A program made the translations under genes and the position numbers. From Vermamoeba vermiformis (lineage: Eukaryota > Tubulinea > Echinamoebida), in contig JBEWZL010000208.1 in assembly GCA_045837725.1 (NCBI GenBank), forward strand, positions 62,001-126,000: a stretch of 64,000 bases of DNA, in the 5' to 3' direction. Of the stretch, positions 1 to 11,558 are shown piece by piece; the stretch's first letter is position 1, and each line of letters opens with the position of its first letter. Below the pieces are notes generated by a model that saw only the letters and a list, made by a program, of their open reading frames with translations, had not been told where the DNA came from and did no database searches.

Positions 1-12
1 TGCATTATGTAG

Positions 13-1040
13 TACGAGATTGACCTGAGAACAGTAGATGACACGCATCCAGCCCCAAGTCAGGGAGGTCTAACGCCCATTGGTCGAGATAAATATGTTT
101 TACTAGTGCTAGGTCCGTCTAAAGTAGGGAAGACGAGCTTAATAGTCCAGTTTGTTCAGAACCGTAAGCAAAATTAATTAAATTATTATAAGAATTGAAT
201 TAAATTTATTTTTAATCAGGTTTTGTCGCGGAAGAGGAGACCACCGTTGAAAACAGTAAGATACAATTTAATAATTTTTAAAATAGTTTTTTTTGTGCGA
301 TCCGACATTTGACATTGAACGTTCTATGTTGGATTGATTTAAACGTACTTCCAACGTTCAATAATAATCATTATGTTGTTTTCAATCACAGCTTACCGCA
401 AGACATGTGTTGTGGATGATAAAAGGGTCCTGACCGACATTGTGGACACAAGTGGCTACGAAGCTTACCAGCCAATGATGGACCAATATGTGCGTAACCC
501 GAATGAAGTTCTATTTTTGGAAATACTATTTGATCCGTATTTCAAGCCTTAAGTGTTTTTCCAGTTGTACTAATTGAAGTTTGAAAATAGATGCGGATGA
601 GCCAAGGCTTCCTAATTGTTTACAGCGTTACCGACCGCAATTCATTCGATCGATGCATTGAAACATATACAAATATATTAAGGTATGGCAATATTAGCTT
701 GCTTAACGCCGGATTCGTTCACTTTCAACAAACTTTTTTTAGTGTTTTTGTTTATCCGGTTAAAATTCATATTGACACACTCGACTTATATAATTATCTG
801 TTACGTAGAGTGAAAGATCAGGATCGCGTTCCAGTAGTACTCGTCGGAACTAAGTCCGATTCAGCAGATCGTGTAGTTTCAAAAGCGCATGGTGAAGAGC
901 TTGCAAAACAGCATGGCTGGTCGTTTTTTGAGACATCGGCAAAATATGGAACTAATGTGGATGAAGCGTTCCACGAGATTGTGCGGCAGATTTCTGACTC
1001 TCGGATCATGACTTCCAACGGGGGAGGCGGCAAGAAATAA
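13..1040 (+). CDS. Rheb/Ras-like small GTPase (5' end outside window)
   Basis: Five exons are visible: about 13-163, 220-255, 392-489, 591-682 and 809-1040. The joined frame is continuous. It carries the P-loop GPSKVGKTS, a switch I region with TTVE, the DTSGYEAY switch II, the DQYMR..GFLIVYS core, G4 as TKSD (usual NKxD) and G5 as ETSAK, all in the order of Ras-superfamily GTPases. Such proteins cycle between GTP and GDP and relay growth or nutrient signals at membranes. The C-terminus ends in a glycine/lysine tail without a CAAX box, so prenyl anchoring is not evident. An intron acceptor-like AG lies just before the first visible codon, so the true start is upstream of the window. Rheb, Ras or Rap assignment is open. 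The family call is firm. Confidence 0.85.
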
Positions 1041-1365
1041 ATGGTAATTATATTTTTATATGCGCTATATTGCAGATACGATACAAGTCTGTAAGTCTTT
1101 ATATCGTTCCGATGCAGATTCAGAATTTCATTTTTTCAGTCGTTGAAAGCGAGCACAATGGACGCGTTCTGCGATAGAAATTCTGCATCTAAGGTATCCA
1201 GTATCTTTAATAACAGGGGGTCAAATTATAGTAACCCCCGAAAAAATTAACGATGAATTTTTCAATTCCGCTTCAATGCAACAGCAATTTATCCTATAAT
1301 GTAATAAAATGGCAACGATGATAATATTTGGTTCCGTTTGATTTTTAAATAAGTATTATAATTTT
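1041..1365. other. Intergenic, no gene seen
   Basis: AT-rich sequence between the convergent ends of the GTPase gene and the ubiquitin-like ORF. I see no ORF, RNA gene or repeat worth naming; it probably holds the two 3' untranslated regions. Confidence 0.6.
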
Positions 1366-1605
1366 TTATTCGTTGAGCAGGAAACAACTTGGCGGAGCGA
1401 TGTGTAACGTCGATTCTTTCATTATATTATAATCAGCTAATGTCAGATGATTTTCTAATTGTCTGCCTCCGTGAACGAGCTTTTGCTTTTCGGGTGGGAC
1501 ATTGACAACGTCTTGGATCTTAAATTTGACTTCTTCAATCGTGTGCTCTGGCTCAACTTCCAAAGTTATAGTTTTGCCTGTGAGTGTTGCAACAAATATC
1601 TGCAT
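1366..1605 (-). CDS. Divergent single ubiquitin-like ORF without diglycine tail
   Basis: A 79-residue ORF starts [19 protein letters not shown] and stays collinear with ubiquitin through [10 protein letters not shown], near residue 68. Lysine 6 is alanine, lysine 33 is lost and lysine 48 is arginine; lysines 11, 27, 29 and 63 are kept. After STLH the expected LVLRLRGG is replaced by [11 protein letters not shown], so the product could not be conjugated through its C-terminus. Ubiquitin itself tags proteins for degradation or signalling. This copy could be a pseudogene, a non-conjugated ubiquitin-like protein, or the end of a larger gene with an unseen exon. It lies on the same strand as, and downstream of, the NTPase fragment at 1770-2609. 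The ubiquitin fold is clear; whether the gene is active is not. Confidence 0.6.
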   Translation of the reverse strand: MQIFVATLTGKTITLEVEPEHTIEEVKFKIQDVVNVPPEKQKLVHGGRQLENHLTLADYNIMKESTLHIAPPSCFLLNE

Positions 1606-1769
1606 TGATACAACTTCACTTGTGTTGCTCTTTGCCTAAAATGAAAAAAAGAGGCCATCACCATACTGATGAATGTCAAACATGCCACTCAGTACAATCT
1701 GTTTTATTCAAATGGGCTGTTGAATAACAGCAAATACATAGCAATGTCTTCAATCTCTAGCAGTACATT

Positions 1770-2609
1770 CTAAAGAGCTGCTTCTTTGGTCAATAACATG
1801 CTTTGAATAAGAGAGGAGGCAACTCTGTAGGTGACATCACCTTCCTCAAACTTTTGCTGCAACACTCCCTCAGCAGTGAGGTATGCAAGCATCTGTGCAT
1901 TGTTTGCATCTTGCAACACTGGCTGATCTCCATGCAAGAAATATTTAACAACAAACTCTCTGACATCTGGCTTATCCATACAACTAACTAGCTTAGCCAT
2001 TGCAGACAAGCCATTAGAGTCTGTTATCAAGTCAACTGGCAGTTTAGGTGCATAAGCCAACCAGGCCTCATAGGAATTTAGCTTGTTTTGCCACCCTTCA
2101 TCAATGCTTTTCTCAATCATCTTGCCACAGTAACAAACCAAGCCAGCATGGCCAGCAGTTCTCTCATAAATATCCTCAATCAGTTCATTTGGCAGTGTAA
2201 TCAGTCTTGAGGCAGCAAATTCAGCGAATAGCTGAAACACTTCTTCTTTAGTAAAGCTGGAAACCTGAATTGCCTCTGTGGCAGTGAATGGGGTGGAGGT
2301 CTCACTCGTCAGCGTCAGAATGCTGTATGGACCAACTCCTAACACAGCCCACAAACAGCCAGGCTCCTGTCGCAAAGAACGTAGGGCACCAAGAAAACCA
2401 TCTTTAACAGCTTGACTGGCTTGGTAGAGCTTGTCAAATTCGTCAATAATCAGCACAACCTTTGGTGTTTCTGGAATTGAGGCAGTCTTGAAAATGAAGT
2501 TCGTTGGATCTGATAGCCACATCCGAAAAGTCGCTGCGCTGCTAATGGGAAAGGAGAGGTAGAGTGCGCGGCCCCCAAAGCATTGTAGGCGCGAGAGGCA
2601 ACGAGGCAC
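1770..2609 (-). pseudogene. P-loop NTPase fragment (Walker B half only), truncated at a GC-rich junction
   Basis: The reading frame contains a Walker B-like strand VVLIIDEFDKL, a sensor-1-like region and a C-terminal alpha-helical part ending YRVASSLIQSMLL. This resembles the AAA-type NTPases found in Crinkler/RHS-like or archaeal-type ATPase families of amoebae and fungi. No Walker A (GxxxxGKS/T) lies upstream in frame. The ORF has no ATG before the domain and runs directly into GC-rich sequence at about 2570-2735. I read it as the 3' half of a gene cut by a rearrangement, an assembly join, or an unseen upstream exon. Codon use in the part below about 2560 is like that of neighbouring genes. 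The exact family is uncertain, and Orc4/Cdc6-like is a weaker alternative. Confidence 0.5.
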
Positions 2610-2735
2610 CGGCGAGCCGGAACGCGCGCCCGAGCGGGGGCGGACCGGGGGGCCCGAACCCGAGCCCCGCGTGGAACGGAGGACGCCCCCCCGCGAATCA
2701 GGAGGAGAACACAGAGCGGAGGCGCGGGGAGAATT
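2610..2735. other. Very GC-rich island
   Basis: About 125 nt dominated by G and C, including runs of six to seven, between AT-rich flanks. It follows the 5' end of the minus-strand NTPase ORF and then switches abruptly to TTAATTAATTA. It looks compositionally foreign to the rest of the window. I see no rRNA or tRNA in it. Confidence 0.6.
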
Positions 2736-3245
2736 AATTAATTACACTGATAATTATTTGTAAATAATTAGAATTGATTTTGAACGCTAATTAATTATTG
2801 TTAATTATTCGTCATCTCGAGGCATTAATAAATAATTGTCTAATTAATTTGAAAAATTAAAAAGAAAAATCCAAATCCCGTACCGAGTCGTCATTTTGGT
2901 TGCTTTTCAACACTAATAATGTTTTGCGTACACCGCATATGTTATTTCGAACAAAAACAAACGCAAAACTGTTGCACTTCTTGTTTCCGATCGCAGCGGA
3001 AATCTTTCCTTTGCATGTTGGCGCCAATCGAAGTTTTGTTGATTTAAATTTATTTGCTAGGAATCAACTACAATAGAGCATTTCAATCTTGGTGATGAAA
3101 ATGCTCGAAAAGGTTAAAATTGGTTATTTTTTGTTTTTGTATCAATGATCGGCGGGGTTATTTTACACGTTATAATTAATATACTGCTTGGGTTATTGTT
3201 AAATGAGGGTGGTTATTAATATATTAACAGTATAATTACTTATTT
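2736..3245. other. Intergenic, AT-rich
   Basis: No ORF or RNA gene is recognised. It holds the 3' flank of the LDB-type gene and many AATTA-type repeats of low complexity. Confidence 0.5.
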
Positions 3246-5853
3246 TTAGTCATGGCCCACATCCTCCATCCACTCGTTGAAATCGGTATTTACATCGTTC
3301 TTTTCGTCTTTGATAGCAGACCCATCAAAATATTCGCCATTATGCGGGGAAAAATAAGGCGAACTCATCGGCTCATTTGCACCACCAGAAGGACTTCCTT
3401 TGTTCAATTTTTTGTTGGGTGGTCCGTCATCGTCACCTCGTCTGTTAGCACTTCTTCGTCGCTTGTTTGCAGCTGCAGTATTTGCAGCCGACGCCCTCGT
3501 GCTCGGGTTGTTATTAGGGGCATTAGAAGGTGACGTGCCGTTCGCCTCATGATCCGAACTTTGTGGATTTGGATCGATCAGCGAAGGACCTGTTGAGACG
3601 CCAGGAGGCAATGAAAGCGATGAATAATAACTCGAGGCTCCATTTTGTGACGGTGGTGATTGTAGCAACAAATGTTTCATCTCTTTGTGATATTTCTCAA
3701 GCGACTCTAAAGAGTTGAAAAAACCGGTTAGAAAATTTCCTTTTATGGAAAATTCGTCTTAAGTAATCTCCAGCGCCGCACCCACGATTAAATTTTGCAA
3801 ATTTTAGAGCAGTTATAATAAGCATTGTTCCGAGCTCGAGGTTAAAAGTTTGAGGTGCGCATCCGTAGTTTTTGACTTACCTAAAGGACTGCAATTACGC
3901 TCTGTACTGAAATCTATTAAATCTTTCATATAGCTCGTGACTTCTGCAATCTATAAAAGCAAGGTATTAGTTTTACTATTGCATCTTAAAGCAAAAAAAA
4001 TGAAGGTTCGGATCTGGTCGAAAGGCGCGTGCCACGCACACTACGGTTACTTCTGTATATATTCTATATAGTAATATAACGTACCTCGAAACACCTCATG
4101 AGCGGTGGCGGCAATCCAAACTCATTAACTAGTGTCTGTCCTTCTTTGCTGCCATTTGAATGTTGTGCAGCCTGCGTACTTGTCAGATCCAAAACTCAAA
4201 TAGAACTCAATATTAAGCCTAATTACCTCTTCTCTATTCTTAAGCACGAGTTCATCGTGCGATGTGCCTTCAAATTCCCATAAAAGAACTTTTAGCCGGT
4301 TGCAAAATGTTACTCGAAGGTAACCTGTCACGAAGATAAAAATTTCGTTAGTTCAGCCCAAAAACAGATTAATCCTCCGTTATTATTATGCAAAAATAAT
4401 ATCCTTATTCGATAGTATCCTTTGTATATTTTGATTTTTGAAAAAGAGCGACCATTTCGAAGACGGAATAACGTAAAATCCAGTCTCGAGGTATTATTTC
4501 TTATGAAGATTTAAAAAGTAAATCTATTCGCCATTCGTAGTATTATTGCAGTATTAAAGGCGCATAAGTAAGTTTAAAAAAGTCTGCGGACTATGTTATA
4601 TTTTTGTTTTTGGCGGCTTACCTGTAATATGGACTTCAGTTCCGTTTTCATATAGCATAAATACTTTGGTCTTCGTGCTGATCAATAAATATGTTCTGTC
4701 GTTGATTGAGTATTCGCGAGGGTTTTCCATAAAATACATGATCTGTCGAACACCCGAGGCATAAGTGACTTGATACATTCTAGGCAAAGCCTCCGTGCCC
4801 AGTTCTATATTTAAAACAATTAGTATGATATCAAGAAGTCGAAAATGTGATAAACTCAAGCGCACATTTGAAGATCCAGCGGCAAAATTTGAACGTTAAT
4901 GAAAATCGAATTAAAGATCTTTGCAAAGGGACCTCATATTAATATCATTCTCTATTTATCGTTAATTGCCTAATATAAATTCGGACGCTATATTAATTTT
5001 ATGGAGAGCTCAAGAATTTGTCCGTTTATGGTATTAAGTACCCAAGCGATCCCGCAAAACAAATAATCAAGGCAAAGCTATACGTTGGACTTTAGTGTTA
5101 TAATCAAAGATTGTCAAATTTAGCCGAGAAACTAGAGCGGATGTCGGGATCCTGTCCGTCAAAAAAGATTGAACTTACCGAACTTGCGAACCTCGCGCTT
5201 GTTATTAACCCATACTATATGTTTATAAACTGCGTTTTCGTTGAAAAATTCTCGTACGAAGCCCTCCCAAAACTCTATGCTGTTCTCCTGTAATCAAAAA
5301 TATTTGCGTTAGATCGGGGATCTGGTATAGTAATTGCTGAAGGCTTGATCTCAAATTGCTCCGATATATATAAATTAGATTGTCATCTGAATGTTAAATA
5401 ATAGCTGATCTGACGCCTAGGCGCGTATAAAATCGAAAAATTTACAACGATCTACGTGTAAACGAAATAAATTAGGCGGTAAATTCGATGCGATTGAAAA
5501 ACTAGATGCAGCTATATATTTAATAAATATTTGATATTGTAATTATATTTTAGAATCGACGCTCGGTAAGCAAGCATCCGTTTGGCAAGATCAACAGCCT
5601 TCAACTGCTTTATTGTTCAGCAGAAATTTTTAGAGCCACGTTATTAGCTATATTTTCGATATTAGAAGCATCAAATAAATTCTTACGCGTCTCGGATGAA
5701 ATATCGAGTGGCATTCGTTGATTTGAGCGATGCGCAAAACTAGCTGTCCTACTCCAACAGGACTAATGACAATAATTATATTAGCAAATATATTATCGAG
5801 GAGTAACGCCATTTTGAGGTTAGCGGATGAGACACTTACCCAACGACGGACAT
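3246..5853 (-). CDS. LIM-domain-binding (LDB/SEUSS/Adn1)-type transcription co-regulator
   Basis: Minus-strand exons near 5853-5840, 5762-5687, 5287-5179, 4804-4622, 4324-4227, 4171-4085, 3950-3881 and 3706-3246 join in frame. The start exon is 14 nt, ATG to GG. The core reads ENSIEFWEGFVREFF, then GTEALPRMYQVTY, ENPREY and NEFGLPPPLMRCFE, the order seen in LDB1, plant SEUSS and fungal Adn1 dimerisation domains. The last exon is low complexity (Ser, Pro, Asn) with a basic KRRR stretch and an acidic end. Such proteins dimerise and bridge DNA-binding factors in the nucleus. The N-terminal exon encodes GVGQLVLRIAQINE, similar to the helix that opens this domain. The 400-nt intron between 5687 and 5287 may hide one more small exon. 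The family call is strong. Confidence 0.8.
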
Positions 5854-6375
5854 CCTAAGTAAAAACTATATTGCAAGCCAAATACAATATGGTTATACAA
5901 TCATAGCCGGGCGTACTTGAGGGACCTTTGATGTGCCTCAGCGTCAATAATAATAATTTTTTTTATTTTTTTGGACAGAGCAGAAAGTCAACAAAAAAAA
6001 AACTAGCGCAATTCTTCTACCTTTCCGGATGTGACCTCCACGATGCCCTATCAAGCACTAAATGAGCATGGCAATATATAACCGACTTGTAATCCATAGT
6101 ATCTCCGTTGGGTGAATCATAAAACGGCTAGTAAGGTAACGTGAATCTATGTCTTGCTTGTAATGTCGCGATTTCAAAACATTACTGTGACAATTTTAAG
6201 ACTAATTTCTTCTTTAAATATTGTCTGGACTATTTTTTGCACGATAGATCGACTCTGAATCTAATTTTTATCTGTTAAAATTGCGAGGCCCTTAGCAATT
6301 TCTATTTCTACTAATACAACGATCTAAGTTCAATGTGCCTTTAAGATTACCCGGCATATTGACCAATTCGCTTTT
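5854..6375. other. Intergenic, no gene seen
   Basis: About 520 nt between the 5' end of the LDB-type gene and the 3' end of the His-brace protein gene. There is a T-rich and A-rich stretch near 5940-6005. I see no coding sequence or structured RNA. Confidence 0.5.
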
Positions 6376-8351
6376 TTAGAACAAGGAGATCAAGAGCGAG
6401 AACACGGCAACAAGGAACGAGGCTTGAACAGCAACGCTAGAGTTGACATTGGAGCAGGTACCGTCCTCTAAAATTACTATATATGTTAGTACGATGCACG
6501 AGTGAGACCGTTCAAATTCGATATTCCAAAGTTGGAGGATCGAACGATCTTAGATTCGGCTTTGCAACTTACCAACAGAGATGGTGTATTGAGCACCGCT
6601 ATCAGTGTACAATCCGTAGAACTTGCGGTTTGTGTTCGCACCAGCAGGGACGCAAGCATAGTTAGTGCTGTAGGAGGAAGGAGTTTGAGTGGTGGAGGCA
6701 GCACCGCAGTCAGTGCCGTAAGAAACAAGAGCAACGCCACCATTACCGCCAGTACGACGAGCAACGACGCGCTAAATATGATAAATGAGTAAAGGTTGCT
6801 TTGTGAGGCTTTGGTGGGTTGAAAAAGTTGCCGGATGTACCTTAGGAACAGCGGTGGTGTCGTAAGCATCAGCTCCGTAGATTCTGTAGCCAGAGGAGAG
6901 AGAGTCGCTGAGTCTGTCAGCTTTGTAGACCAACAAGCCGTCTAGAAAAGGTGAGGTAAGTTAACTATCAAAAACCGAGAGTTGTTTGATGCTTGATCTC
7001 GATCTAATCGTTACTTACTGTAGGTAGCAGTGTTGAGGGTGTAAGCTCCCGAAGCGGTACCAGGGAATGCACCGATGATGGCAGTGGTAGCAGAAGTGCT
7101 GCTGCTGCACAAGGTAAGCATACCAGATCCACTCAACGTGGAATCAGCAGTGGTAGCGGTGGGGATGTTGTTGCTAGATAAATGAGGCAATTAGTGGCAT
7201 TCATAAGAGACACCAAGAGTAGTATTGCTAAGCAAATCCTGGCTCGCGTACTGACTTTTGAGCTAATTTTTGATGGTCAAAAAATGTGCGCCAGAAATTT
7301 GACGGGCAAATAGACGCGAAGAATGAGAGCTGGAATTCGCTCCAAACTTACGTTGAAACACCAAAAGTTGCGCCGTTAGGACCAGTAACGTCAACAGTGA
7401 CGAAGTTGCTAGCAGGGACAGACAAATCGAAGTACTTGTTGGTGTTGGCGGTCAAAGAGCCAGAGGAAGATTGGCCGATGGTCAAAGAAGTGCTCGAGAC
7501 TAATGCAATTGTTAGCATAAATACTGTTAAGTTAGGTGGAATGCAGGTAATCTTACTGGGTGCGGCAGTAATGGTAACAGGGAAGCATCCGTACCTAAAT
7601 AATTTAAATTTTGGTTAATTATCTGAGCTTTATCGATCATCAAAAGAATTATAAAAAGTTACCAGTTGCCTCCAGTGTAACCCCAGTGCTATTGAAAGTA
7701 AATTCGGTCAGATCATGCGTCCCACCATGTGTCACATTAAAATCGAATCACGTACCCATTGCATGTAGTAAGTGCCCGGGTCTTGAGTAATGAAAATGTG
7801 GGCAGTTTGAGACTTGCCAGAAGGGCAGTCAAGGGTTTTGAGCACGGTTCCGGCAGAAAAGCCAGATGCAGTAGCAGTTGTTCCAAGAGTGTAGTTGCAT
7901 TTGCCGTTAGGATGACCACCTCCGTTAGTAAAGTTGGAAACCAAGTTGCTAACGTCATGAATATTAGCAATCGAATCATGGGAGCGGATAGGAGATTCGA
8001 TTTTCCTTTCTGACCGCAAAACTTACGTGAACTTTTGCACGGTGATAGTAGTAGGACCCACGCCATGACCGCAAGGATTGGTGGAGTTAGCAGAGTTTTG
8101 ATTGTCACCTGTAAAATATTTAGTAAGTGGATTACAGGGTCTTGCAGCGTCGAGTTAATTTATTATTTTCAACGTTAAGGCAACATACCTTGGTAATTAG
8201 CAGCAACGGGGCCAGTTAACCAGCTAAACAAGTTTATTTTAGTTTCCGGTAACGTATTTATTGTTATCAATAAAAATTATTACCCGTGACCACTGACAAG
8301 GGCGAGTTGGACGGCAATAACAGCGAATACGACGATAATAGACTTATTCAT
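6376..8351 (-). CDS. Secreted, GPI-anchored protein with LPMO-like N-terminal histidine
   Basis: About ten minus-strand exons join from ATG at 8351 to TAA at 6376. A signal peptide (MNKSIIVVFAVIAVQLALVSG) should be cut just before HGWLTGP, leaving histidine as residue 1. Further on come NPCGHG, several cysteines, and YYMQWHWGY.GGNWYGCFPVTIT. A histidine at the mature N-terminus plus a second histidine in a beta-sandwich is the copper-binding pattern of lytic polysaccharide monooxygenases and X325/BIM1 proteins. A Thr/Ser-rich second part follows, then a C-terminal hydrophobic tail (SSVAVQASFLVAVFSLLISLF) after CSNVNSS that fits a GPI signal. The likely site is the cell surface, acting on polysaccharide or binding copper. 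The fold assignment is inference; secretion and anchoring are well supported. Confidence 0.65.
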
Positions 8352-8984
8352 TATGGTCTTGCGTGTTTAACGGTGCAAGGAAGATTTATAAACAGAGAAA
8401 ATCTTCAGTTTTCGACACCCGGTCGGGGACGTTGTTCGGGGGTGAAAAACCGACGTCGATTCCGCTTGCGGGCCGGCTGCACCCACCATCTCATGGGAAT
8501 TGGAAGTAGAGTGATAAAAAATTGGTGATCGACCCCCAAGCGCGAAGATAGGATGCCCACAAGAAGGTTAGGGGGGGGCCCGAGGGGAGGGGGTTGTGGG
8601 CGGTGTACGTCCGTTCCAGTCCGGCCCGATTTACATAAACGGGCCCCCCCGGTCGTGACAACTGACAGCTCAAGTAAAACGCTGTAGAACGCAATTAATT
8701 GCGGGTAATTTAATATGAACTATTAAATAAATGTTGCTGCCGAGGTATACCGCGAGCAGGTAAGCAATCATAATTATGGCGTTGCAAGGCTGGATCAGAT
8801 CTCAACATTATTTTAAATCAAATATTGCAATTGCTCCCGCAAGATAAAGTTAATGAGTACAATAGGCGTTGTAACTTGACGTTTATCGATTCTGCTGACG
8901 TCAGGCTGAATGAACGATCTGTGCTTTTACGGTGCAATTGTACGCGGCTAAAAGTAAAACACTCGGAAAGGAGAACCTCAACCA
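8352..8984. other. Intergenic with GC-rich stretch
   Basis: The divergent promoter region between the His-brace gene (minus) and the GT92 gene (plus). About 8400-8660 is GC-rich with runs of G (near 8572) and C (near 8644), unlike the AT-rich rest. A second GC-rich island at 2610-2735 also lies just upstream of a minus-strand start. No gene is recognised. Confidence 0.5.
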
Positions 8985-11359
8985 ATGGTTGCAAGGTAAG
9001 ATCAATTCAAGGACTATTTGCTAAATTTACCTAGCGGCAGTACCTGGCGTGCTCACTAACTAACGTGTTTGGATTAGGACTCGCATCAGCCTGACGCACG
9101 TAGCCGTTGTGCTATTTGCATGTATATTTTTATTTCAATTGTATTATTTTACCCGAGACCAATCAACAGGAGGTAAGCAGATTTAAAAAACGGAAAAATA
9201 ATAATATTTCTGAAATAATCATAATATCATTAAAATATCAGTGGAGGTCGCTCGCGTTAGCTACCGGTGTAATTATATTAATATTTAATTAATAATTTTC
9301 GGTTCAGGATCTCCCAAACCTAAACCCGCGCCTGTTGCTCGACCTCCTAAACCAAAGGTCGTAATTAAAGAACCTCCACCAGACAAAGAAGAGCATAAGA
9401 ATGAAGACAATAATAATAACAACGAAAATGAAAACAACGAAGAGGAAAATACCGATCTGAATAATGAGGAGGAGAATCCACAAGACGAAGAAAATACAGA
9501 AGAGAACACAAATAACGAAGAGGAGAATAAGAATGAGGAAAATAACGAAGAAAATAACACCAATAACGACGATACTAAGACTCCCTCCGCGACCGTCAAG
9601 TACTATTTAGACTTGCCTCTAACCACACCTCCGTTTATCGCTAAAACTGCCGCCAATAACTTCGACGAATACGTTCAAAGGTGCATATTAAATTAACATA
9701 ATAATATAATGCTAATATGATTACAGAGCCAAGACGATCGATTCGGATTGGCAGATGACTGGCGACAACAAGATGTTCGTGTACAGCTCTCACATGCATC
9801 TTGGAGGTAATATTGTGACCAAGTTATTATGGTAGGCAATGTCGTTAATATGATGGTAATGATAGGCAATCAAGTTGTTAGCATTGTGATGCACGAAGGC
9901 GAGACTCACAAGTGGCTCAAACAAACGCACTTCGATCACACGAAGATGCAATCTCCCAAGGACCGAAAAATTCACTGTGTGTTCCCAGACAAAACGATTT
10001 CGCTTGGCAAGCTCGAGGAGTGGGTCTTTGAGTCCGAGTTCCTGTGGTTGATTAAGTGCGCTGCCAGTCGTCAAGTTCAAGACACTTTCATTCGTCATGG
10101 TCGTGTCAATTACTTGCTTGTTGATGCTCCAGAGTCTGTCACTGAGTCCAGTGACATTTCTCAATATGTCGTAGCTAATATCGTTGTGAGGGTAAGTTTA
10201 AATCATTCACGAAAACCAGTTGCTAACGTGCACATTTACAAGGCTGACGACAGATCCAACCCTGACCAACCCATCAATTTGATGTTGTGCTCGTCAGCGC
10301 TTAGCGATTCAAAGGTAATGCAATAGTGTTGACATGTGCTGAGCGCTAATGGTTATTCTAGGCACCTTATTTGAAAGAGTGGATCGAGTTCTATCGTATG
10401 ATGGGAGTCGAATACTTTGCCATCTACGATAAAAGCATGGCTCAAAATAGCATGAATGTGTTGGATCCTTACATCAAAGCAGGCATGGTAAGTTGTGCGT
10501 GCTTGTGTTACTCTCTCTCTAACTTCATTCAAGGTGCGCATCCACAAGTGGACAACACCTGGTTATGATGACACTCATCGCGCAGCTCAAGTAAGGATAT
10601 CCTTAGTATTGTAGAGCATGCGTTCTAATAGTTCATATAGATCCCCGCTCATAACGATTGTTTGTATCGCTACAAAGATGTTGCGCAGTGGCTGCTCTAC
10701 GTCGATGTTGACGAGTTTATGTTCCCAATGAAACACAACACATTGACTGAGCTCTTGCATGAGTATGATAACATGGTTATTGGCAGCATTGGCGTGCGAG
10801 GTATGTGCTTACGTACTCATTTCAAGCGGTTCTTAACACGTGCCCAGGTATGCTGTTTGGTGGATCTCCCGGCAGTGGCGAGTTAGTCATGGAGAAGTTC
10901 ACATCGTAAGTAAATAATAAGTACTATCAATGTGCACGAGAAAGGTCGCTAATAAACTTTGCACAGACGCGGCACAGCTCCTCTTCGCAGACACTGGAGA
11001 TCCAAGTTCATCGCACGTGCGGCGTACATGTCAATTACAGCTGTGCACTGGGGTGAAGGAGGACGCGAGATAGATATCAATCCCAACACCACGCTGCGCA
11101 TGAACCATTACTACAATGCTCACGGAGTACGATGTAAGTAGTTTTTTATGCAACCCAGATCTTGCCCTACAACTTGACACGTAGGACATAAACAGTTACT
11201 ACTATGTGTAATAATAGTGCTCACTATGAAGATGTTCTAACAAGAGTTAATTTGTCAGATCCTATGGACGGAGAGCCAACGCCAGTGAAGGACACGACAA
11301 TGCCTGAAAAGTTCGCTAGTGCCCTTAAGGACCGACTTCGCAAACCACCTGGTCTTTAA
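8985..11359 (+). CDS. Type II membrane GT92 (DUF23) family glycosyltransferase
   Basis: Exons: 8985-8995, 9078-9172, 9308-9680, 9727-9806, 9866-10314, 10362-10487, 10534-10590, 10641-10800, 10848-10905, 10967-11133, 11259-11359. The protein starts with a short basic cytoplasmic tail, one membrane segment (HVAVVLFACIFLFQLYYF), then a proline-rich and an Asn/Glu-rich stalk. The catalytic part has LKEWIEFYRMMGVEYFAIYD, WLLYVDVDEFMFP (the DxD metal site) and a late RMNHYY, the GT92 order. GT92 enzymes include galactosyltransferases that act on N-glycan cores or pectic galactan. The acceptor here is unknown. The site is most likely the Golgi lumen. The stretch at 10192-10232 is read through as coding; the short intron before 9866 is the least certain join. 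Confidence 0.85.
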
Positions 11360-11558
11360 TATATTTAATAATGTGTATTGTATTTGTTACATACTGTAAA
11401 AGTTGTTTTATACCACATCCGCGACTGTTATTGTTAACGCCGATTCGAATATTCTTCATCTGAGTGTTATAGTGATCGTACATTGAGATTCGTTGTAAGT
11501 TGGTCTGGGTCTGTTTCAGCGTCGAAGAAAAAATTTATTGTTGTTTTTGGATGTCGAG

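Noticed and set aside
9807-9865. 29-nt mini-intron at 9807-9835 in the GT92 gene
   Set aside because: A later AG at 9864-9865 gives a normal 57-nt intron in the same phase.
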